Source: Theropithecus gelada (taxonomy: Eukaryota; Chordata; Mammalia; Primates; Cercopithecidae). Taken from it: a stretch of 64,000 bases of DNA. Shown one piece after another: positions 56,750 through 64,000 of the stretch. The stretch's first letter is position 1; the number at the start of each line of letters is the position of its first letter. The stretch lies in contig NW_020258004.1 of the NCBI RefSeq assembly GCF_003255815.1, positions 1-64,000 of the forward strand, in the 5' to 3' direction. A program made the translations under genes and the position numbers. The notes beneath the pieces were generated by a model. That model did no database searches. It was not told the DNA's origin and was given only the letters and a program-made list of their open reading frames with translations.

Positions 56750-56930
56750 TATAATGAGATTAATATATTAGTACTAGTATATAACATAATCATTAGTGCT
56801 AATATAAATCCAATACAATATATACAATATAATATATACTAGTATTAATATAATTATTAGCATTAATATAAATATTAGCATTATGATTACAACTATTAAT
56901 ACTAGTATTAATATATTTTACTAGTATATC
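56750..56930. repeat. Extremely AT-rich tract with repeated actagtat/attaatat motifs
   Basis: About 180 bases, nearly all A/T, in which actagt, tattaatat and ttagcattaatat recur in both orientations, giving many small palindromes. It starts immediately after the DNA transposon. Confidence 0.85.
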
Positions 56931-57115
56931 TAAGGAGGCCTTGGATGCCATGCTGAGATCTCTATGCTGCAGATGGTGAGGACCATTAAAGGCTTCCGGG
57001 CAAAGGATTACCTGGACTCTGGCAGCTGAACGGTGGGCTAACAGTGGGCTAAAGTGAGATGATCTTGGATGCAGGAAGACCAATTTAAGCAGGTAATATA
57101 CAGTCTAATGACTAA
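56931..57115 (-). mobile_element. Probable L2 fragment
   Basis: 'aaggaggccttggatgccatgctg', 'gaccattaaaggcttccggg', 'ctggactctggcagctgaa' resemble reverse-complemented L2 (segment with 'ggccttgtatgccatgc'). Confidence 0.5.
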
Positions 57116-58640
57116 TCAAGTGCCTGAAGAGATGAGAGAAGAAGAGGTCAGAGGAACCCCCTCTCCCTCCTTTCTAGAAGATGTACCACGTGTGGGTCTG
57201 AGAGGGTAGCATTGTCATTCAGTGACATGGTGGTTAAACTTGGTGAAGGTCAAAAGGGGAGGTGGGAGAGAACAGGAAAAGGCGGCCAATGTGGGGATTT
57301 GAGGGGCAGTCAGGGAACCACCAAGTAAATACCTAATCAGTAGTTGAAATGTGGGGCCAGAACTAGATATGTGCTGGAAGTCTGTAATGTAATCCTAAAT
57401 ACAATCTTAAAGAGGAGTCGGTTAGGTCTGGATGAAGCACAAGATATCCAAAGTGGAAAAGAAGTTCAATTGTTGTACCCATATTATTTCACTTAATCAT
57501 CACGACTATGGCAAATCTTTTAAAATATGATCTATTACAGATATCTGATGTCAAAGCAGAATGGAGTAAATCTGCAGGCAGATAGGAACTGTTTAAAATC
57601 TCCCCTATCTCTAATTCACTTACAGGAACTTTAGATTTAGTGTAAAACCTGAGTCGTTTTAAGGTTCAGATATTTCCATATAGAAGTTTCTTTTATTTTT
57701 TCATTTAATCTAACTCAGAGAGTTTCAAACTCGATATGCATAAGAATTAGTGTATAGTCCTAGACATACAAAGCTATATATACTTTATTTTATGGACATT
57801 TAAAGGATGTTGAAAGGCAATTTTGACTGAAATGTTGCCTTTGTGCTGATTTTATTAGTTAATTTCTTTGTTAGATACAATAATGCTATACCAGGAACGT
57901 AATACTGTATCCACAGGTTAAGGAAATTCAGCCAAAACATTAAATTTTACTTTGTTGCATTTGTATTAGTGTCATAATGACTTCTAAATGTAATTATATA
58001 TTTAATGGCTGCAATCCATACTATTGAAAATTTTATTTAAGTGGGTTCCTCAGAACCCTTGGGACCAAATACTCTGGTTGGATCAGTTCTCCACTAAAGG
58101 TATTGTTGTGGAGAGAGTGCTTGGAAATGCTTACATAATTAGGAAGTAGGTAAAATAAGAAGGAAAAGTGGATTCATTAAAAGAACACCCCCTTGAACTT
58201 CCGTCAAGGTTTTTGCTTAAAGCTCATACTATTCCTCTGCCCCTCATCCAGTGCCCTCTCTCTGGTGACTCAGTTTTCCTTATCTCTCAGTTTACATTCC
58301 AGTCTCTGAACTTATCTGGACGCTTACCTGGACATACTTCAATAACTAAGCCTTTGTCTCTAAGATCACATGAAAAAGAAATATTCTCCCTCTCTGGACA
58401 TTCTTTTTATACCACCAACACCCCCAAGAAATATTGATAGTAAAATCCCATTACCACAAGCCCCAGATGGGGTAAAATGAAACACAACATAGAGGATTCC
58501 ACCTTGATTAGAGCTGGAGAAATGCACCAGGGTTGGTCCCTGTCTACATCCATTGTTCAGCCAGCAGGCCCAACTTGAGACCAAATGGAGGTGCCCAGAG
58601 TGAGAATTTTATGACCAACAGGTTTCTAGTACAAGAAATG
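57116..58640. other. Unassigned stretch
   Basis: No gene recognised. 57120-57440 could be diverged L2 continuation. The 89-codon plus frame at 58168-58437 has no recognised domain. Confidence 0.4.
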
Positions 58641-59054
58641 TTACAAAGCAGCCTTAGGTAGTAGCGTATACAACTCTGAACAAAAACAATAAGACCCAAA
58701 TGTCAGGCATAAGAAATGTATTTTTCTTACTTTACTCTGAAAGAATGCACTAGGGACAAATTCAACAAATAAAGCCTGTTGAAAATATGAGCATTCCTGC
58801 AGGCTTATTTCCAGTGGGACATTAACACTCACTTGCTGTAATACCTCTATTAATGAAGAGAATGTGACACACTTGTCCGTCAGGCATTTCATAAGCAAGA
58901 CAGAGAAAATACAAAAGATTGAGGTGTTAGCCTCAAAACTCCATGTAGGAGAGTAAAAAAATATGACATGTGGCATGAAAATACGACAAAATACTAAAGG
59001 AAATAGCACCAAATCTGGGGGAAAAGATAAAATACGCCTTTTAAGATTTAGCAT
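58641..59054 (-). other. Longest open frame of the window, probably non-coding
   Basis: 137 codons on the minus strand. The predicted peptide is rich in F, L, S, V and C with no domain, signal or family I recognise. Nearby splice sites and promoters are not evident. In AT-rich DNA a frame this long can occur by chance. Confidence 0.12.
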
Positions 59055-62000
59055 ATAAGTAAATGAGGAGAAACCACACTAAAGGATATTAGCGAAGAAA
59101 TACAATATTAACTCTATGGTCAAGACAGGTGGAAGGTTTGAATAGTGGTTGGTTGGAGAAGGGTCACCAACTGACCTGTTGAAGGGCAGGGCAGCATAGG
59201 TTTCAGTAAGACACTCAGTGGACACAGTTTGATGTAGCTCCAGCCACTCCTGTAGTTGCCATCAGGGACACAGAGGTATGGAGGGTGTGTGGAGGAATAT
59301 GCTGGAGAAAAAAATTGATGCATCATCTCTCCCTTCTCATTTTTAATAGCAGTAACTCAATTTCACTTTCCTAGCCTTGAGAGCTTCTCTTCCACACTTC
59401 CTTCCCAAGGTCTGGTATTATTTTAAGAGAAAACCAAATCTTTCCCTTCACAATTGAAATGAACAGGTATAAAACTTAAGTTTGTAAGACATAGTGCTAT
59501 TCAGGGTAAGACATTTATTAAACACACTCAGTAGTCAAAAGCTCACTCAACAGTCAAAAATTCAAATGCTCACAGGGGCTAGCTAGTGACAAAAATGAGT
59601 GAAGCCACTGAGGAGGGAAAAAAAGGAAGAGATGTGTAACTGTAGAGGATATGTCTTGTCTGCAGGGGACAGAACATTACCTAGCTTCAGCTGAGTGTGA
59701 CCAAGGAAAAGTCTGGATCATTACAAATATTGCAAGAGCTTCATATATTTCAAAATGGATGTTGATCTCAATTTTTATGTAAAAACCCTTTTTTCAACTG
59801 TTGGTAACTACTTTATTAAAGCAAAGCAAACAGAAAAACCAGGTGTGAGCAAACAAAACAATTTTGCTGTCCAAACACAGCAAATGCAGGGCACAGATTA
59901 ATGCTTTGTGACCTGCTCACCAAAGAGTATTCTGTCTCCCCATGGTCAACTAGGAGTTACTAGAATCTCTTCTACTAGAAGAGAATAGGAAAGCACTAGC
60001 CTAAGGTGGATGAGGCAAAAAGAGGTGAGGTATATTTTGAAAGCCTCACAATTTTGCTCATTGCAGCCCTGTCTATTTAAGCAGAACAAGTAGAAGCTGT
60101 GTAGAGACACCTGTCAAACCTAGCCACATACAAAGCTTTGCTTCCCACAGTTTTAACTCTGCCAACTTCGTTATAAAGGAGATTAATTCCCAGAGTTTTC
60201 ACTAATCAAGGTAACACACTTACATTTTCTGGCATAAAGCATATTTATGAATCACATTAAGTTCCATCTATATGAATGATTCTTCCTAGATACAGCAGAC
60301 TGTGGCTTTGGATTCTGTAGCCCAAACATCATTGAGGACCCCAGAATGCTGATTTTTTTTTTAAGGAATTAAACTGTAATCTGCAATGCAGCAATAAATT
60401 ACTGCAGAGCTTTGAGCAAGAAGCCTGCTGCACATTGTCAATCGGCAATGTTAAGACATCAGCTATCAAGGTCACCAAAAAACACTACAGAAGTTTCTTT
60501 TGCTGTTCTTAGATGGTGAAATGTATAAATCACTTAACTGGTACATAGAACTTACTTTAAGCAAAGAAAAATTTAACATTTCCTCTTTATTTCAAGGAAG
60601 GCAGCAAGCTGATGAATAGTTCTGGGGATAGTAAGAATGCCACAGCTTTAATTAGATGGCAGGAAACACCCACCAGGAAACCCTGAAGTACTCATGTCCC
60701 TATGAGTTTGAAACATACATATGTTTATAGGTATGTGCCTGAAGAATTTATCGTGTGTGTGGAGAAAGTGTTCTCTTGGAGAAACTAGAAACATTCATAT
60801 GGTTTCACTATGAATTTTTAAAAGCTGGTACTGCTTGCTTACATGCTTTTTGCACTCTGTTGTAAATTTATTTTCTATATAAATAAATATTATCTCATTA
60901 CCAACCACCTCCATTAGAATCTAGCAGACCATGAAATAGGCTTTGGAAGATCAAGCAACGCTCGTAGGCCCAGAAAAACATTGTTTTGGCTTCTAGCTTA
61001 AGAACTCATGGAAAAAATAAAACTTTATGTAACAGTTGGGAGAACATACACTATATCATCTTTTCTAGTCAAAGGCGGCAACTAAAAATGAAAGCAGATT
61101 ACTCCTAACTGTGAAAAGTAAATCAGTTTCTATTTCTACCTACTCCTTTGTCCACCTTTTTAGTATTTCTCGCTCTTGCATTTTTTCAATAATCTATCTT
61201 TAAAAGAGAATATTTTCTTTAATACAAAAATAACACAAGGAGAAAGTATCCTGAGATTTATATCTACTAAGTTAAATACTAAGTGATCGATCTACTCTCC
61301 CGCTTACTCTAAGTATATAACAATTTCCAAGAATAATGTTACTGAAAGTGTTATGAATTCAAGAGCCACATTCTAGATTCCATTCTGAAATGTTGCTAAA
61401 CTACCAATGAATCTAGTGTATATTCCATTAAATAGGTAAATGATGCCCAATGACAAACACAGCAAATGGACAATTTTGATTAAAATCACTTATTTAAATC
61501 TTTATTTAAATTGCATAAATTATGTCAGCTTTTATAAAAATATATCAGAAAGTCCATGTGCCCAGAGTTCAAAATTCACAAGAAATGTTTAAGTACCCTC
61601 CCAAAGAAACATTAAGGAGTAATACATTTGCCCAGGATTTAAAAGTGAGCAGGAAGTGTAACAACACAAAGTTTGTAACACAAGTCCTCTTGCCAGGTTT
61701 AGGGACTGGCAAAAGCCCAGGAACCGACACGAGAGCCTGGCACAGCAGGATCGGTCAGTTTTGACTGGCAGAAGGCACAGTTTGAGAAGCACAGCAAAGC
61801 ACACAAAGTACACTTATGTTCCATGTCCTGAGAGCCCCAGAAAAGATACAGTGTAAGGACCCCTGAGTGCCTACACAGCAAAAGCTGTCATAGTTTTTGC
61901 AGCATGAATGAAACATGTCAGTATTTGTATTTAGTGGAACAGGAAAGAAAGTTTTAAAAGAATTTTGAGCTTATACTTCAGGAAAAAATTAATTTGTTAA

Positions 62001-62739
62001 AGTGATTAGTCTAAGACAATGTTTCTATTACCCACTAAAGAAAGTTGATGTTAGATGGCCGTATTTCAAAGTCAAGCACTTTTTTCACATACTCTAGGGG
62101 CTTTTCAAAATTAAGTATATTTAAATATGAACTTATATAAAGATGTCTATTTTCAAAAAAAGTAATCATTCTTAAAACCTAGCTAATGAGTGGTGCCACA
62201 GCATCGCTGTAGAGACTGTTGATTGGATGGGAAGAACGTGGCTTTGAGAAGTATCTGTCTGGGACCACCTTGACTCAGGGGTCAGTCTTGGCATAACAGT
62301 GGAGAGACAGCCAGGCATCATGCATCTCGGAATAGGATGCCACACAAAGTAGGTGACATTACTCATAAAGCATTAATTCAATGCTGAATATTTGAACAAA
62401 TATTCAACCTGAATATAATCAACCTTAAAGATTGAGCTTCTGGTTTATAGAAAAATGTGATAGAACAAGTTAAAACAGCACTACCAAGAAACAAACAAAT
62501 TCAAAATGCAGGCTGTTCCATAACACAATTGGCCCAGTCACATTAACAAGTTAATATCATTAAGATGGAAAAAGGAGGAAGGGAGGAAAAGGGAGTGTTC
62601 TAAATTAAAACATACAGGAGACATCACAAATAAATGCAATGTGTGTCCCTCATGAGGATCCTGGTCCCAACAACTACAATTGTAGAAGGCATTTTTTAAT
62701 AACATGGAAAATTTGACTATGAGCTCAGTAGAGAGAATA
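59055..62739. other. Unassigned stretch of about 3.7 kb
   Basis: The longest part of the window without a repeat I can name. No exon, RNA gene or CpG island is seen. Relatively GC-rich pieces with short frames (59120-59330, 61540-61880, 62170-62370) may be old LTR or L2 remnants. Single-copy conserved sequence cannot be judged by eye. Confidence 0.4.
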
Positions 62740-63010
62740 AGGCAATTATTATTCTATTTTTAATTGTGATAATAGAATTATAGTTATTTGGAAAACTGTC
62801 CTTATTTTTAAAGAGATGTACTTTGAAGAATTTAGAGATGAAATGTCATGTTGTCCATAATTTATTTTTTAAAACTTCAGAAAAAAATAGATGAAGTAAG
62901 TATGGCAAAAGTTTTAATAACTATAAATCTAACTGGTAGATATACGGGAGTTTTTTGTAGTATTCCCTCTACTTTTTATATGTTTTAAATTTTAATAATA
63001 TAAGCAAAAC
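62740..63010 (+). mobile_element. L1M 3'-UTR fragment
   Basis: 'gtccttatttttaaagagatgta', 'gaatttagagatgaaatgtc', 'gggagttttttgtagtattccc', 'tttatatgttttaaattttaataat' follow the L1M 3' UTR end. Confidence 0.65.
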
Positions 63011-63830
63011 AAATTATCATTTTTTTAAAGTTGTTTCTGTTACATCCTTTTTAAACTTTAGTTATTCAAAGTAAAATAATATTTATTGCATTTAATTGTC
63101 TTCCTGTTTGATAAATCCTAATGAATAACTTTTGATCTTCCATTTATTCCTACTTTTTAATTGTTTCTGAAAAAGCATGTATCTGGGCCTTAATTCAATA
63201 ACTTTTGTAGAACACTTAGGAGTATATCTTTTTCCACTCCATTGAAATCTAGATAAAAATACTATATCAATTTTATTTTAAAAACATTTTAAAGCAAATA
63301 CGATCTGATCAAATGTGTTTGGTATTTCAAATGCATGACTTCCTTGATTTTTTGAGCTCATTATTTACATAAAAATATTCAGAGTTATTTTCAGGGTAAT
63401 TGTGAATGAAAATGTAATAATAATTACTACTATTGCAAAATTTGTATATGAAATTTTCATTTGGGCCTAGTCATGGTGCCTTTTATGTAACATACAAAAT
63501 ATTTTGTATTTTTTGATAGCAAATGTGATCAGTCTCTCAAATAAAACTGAGACTTATAACTAGCTGCATTTAAGTACTCCTGTTGACAAAGGCTACAACA
63601 GGAGAAAGGAAAGGGGATATCAAGGGTGAGCAGCAGGGAAGTGGAAAATTCTCCAGTGCAACAGAGAAGAAAACAGTTTACGTCACAACATCTTGATCTT
63701 GCATGTGATATAACCACTTAGCTAGAAAGAATGAAGTGATCACACTGATATTCAGATGTCTAAACATCATAATTGTTAAGATTCGGAGTGCTTATTTTAT
63801 CAAAGTCCCAAATACTTACATGTCTTATCC
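63011..63830. other. Unassigned AT-rich stretch
   Basis: No gene or family recognised. Confidence 0.45.
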
Positions 63831-64000
63831 CTCTATCTATCTATCTGTCTATCTATCTATCTACCTATCTATCTATCCGTCAACTATCTATCATCTATCT
63901 ATCTGTCTAGATATGCCTTATGCCTATATCATCTACCTATTAGATAGATATTAGGTAGATAGATATAGATAAATAGATATAGGAATAATAGATAGGTAGA
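63831..64000. repeat. TCTA tract followed by inverted TAGA tract
   Basis: 63831-63910 is an imperfect (TCTA)n array with tctg, accta and ccgtca variants. 63941-64000 is an imperfect (TAGA)n array, the reverse complement of the first. A spacer of about 30 bases lies between. The right tract is cut by the window end. Confidence 0.95.

Noticed and set aside
63831..64000. CRISPR-like regular repetition
   Set aside because: The unit is a 4-bp microsatellite with no spacers, and the genome is eukaryotic.

Overview
This window looks like primate, most probably human, nuclear DNA. It is AT-rich and carries about a dozen Alu elements, several with AluY-type right arms and intact target-site duplications (TSDs). 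It also holds L1PA-type and older L1M fragments, L2 and MIR fossils, MaLR LTRs, one HERV-K-like solo LTR, MER-type DNA transposons and many (CA)n tracts. I see no convincing exon of a protein-coding gene, no tRNA or rRNA, and no CpG island. The open reading frames are short (137 codons at most) and mostly fall in repeats or low-complexity sequence, so the window reads as intergenic or deep intronic. No prokaryotic-type system, CRISPR array or operon is present.

Layout. 1-7.8 kb: L1 fragments, an MLT1 LTR, L2/MIR fossils and an old L1 with a reverse-transcriptase motif. 8.6-10.5 kb: an L1 whose 5' part is inverted, the mark of twin priming. 11.7-16.9 kb: MIRs, two LTRs (one MST-like, one unassigned and MaLR-like) and an AluY. 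19.1-22.6 kb: a dense stack made of a 1.07 kb solo LTR with a 6-bp TSD, an MLT1-type LTR, an L1M 3' end, a MER5-type transposon with a perfect 8-bp TSD, and an Alu. 23-31 kb: Alus, L2, L1M and unassigned inserts. 34.4-42.2 kb: Alus, hAT-type elements and an Alu split by an L1 carrying a 3' transduction. 46.4-57.1 kb: Alus, MIR, L2, a 145-bp tandem duplication and a TA-flanked DNA transposon. 57.1-64 kb: mostly unassigned, with one L1M end and a TCTA/TAGA tetranucleotide tract running off the right edge.

The content is explained by successive retrotransposition. L2 and MIR are the oldest layer. L1M, MLT1 and the MER elements inserted next, then the L1PA, LTR and Alu copies. The most informative events are the twin-primed L1 (8605-10540), the L1 3' transduction inside an Alu (37310-38664) and the solo LTR (19106-20177). 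Family names come from recognition by eye without a library search. TSDs, junctions and repeat copies were read directly from the sequence. Stretches called unassigned are ones where I recognised nothing, not ones shown to be unique.
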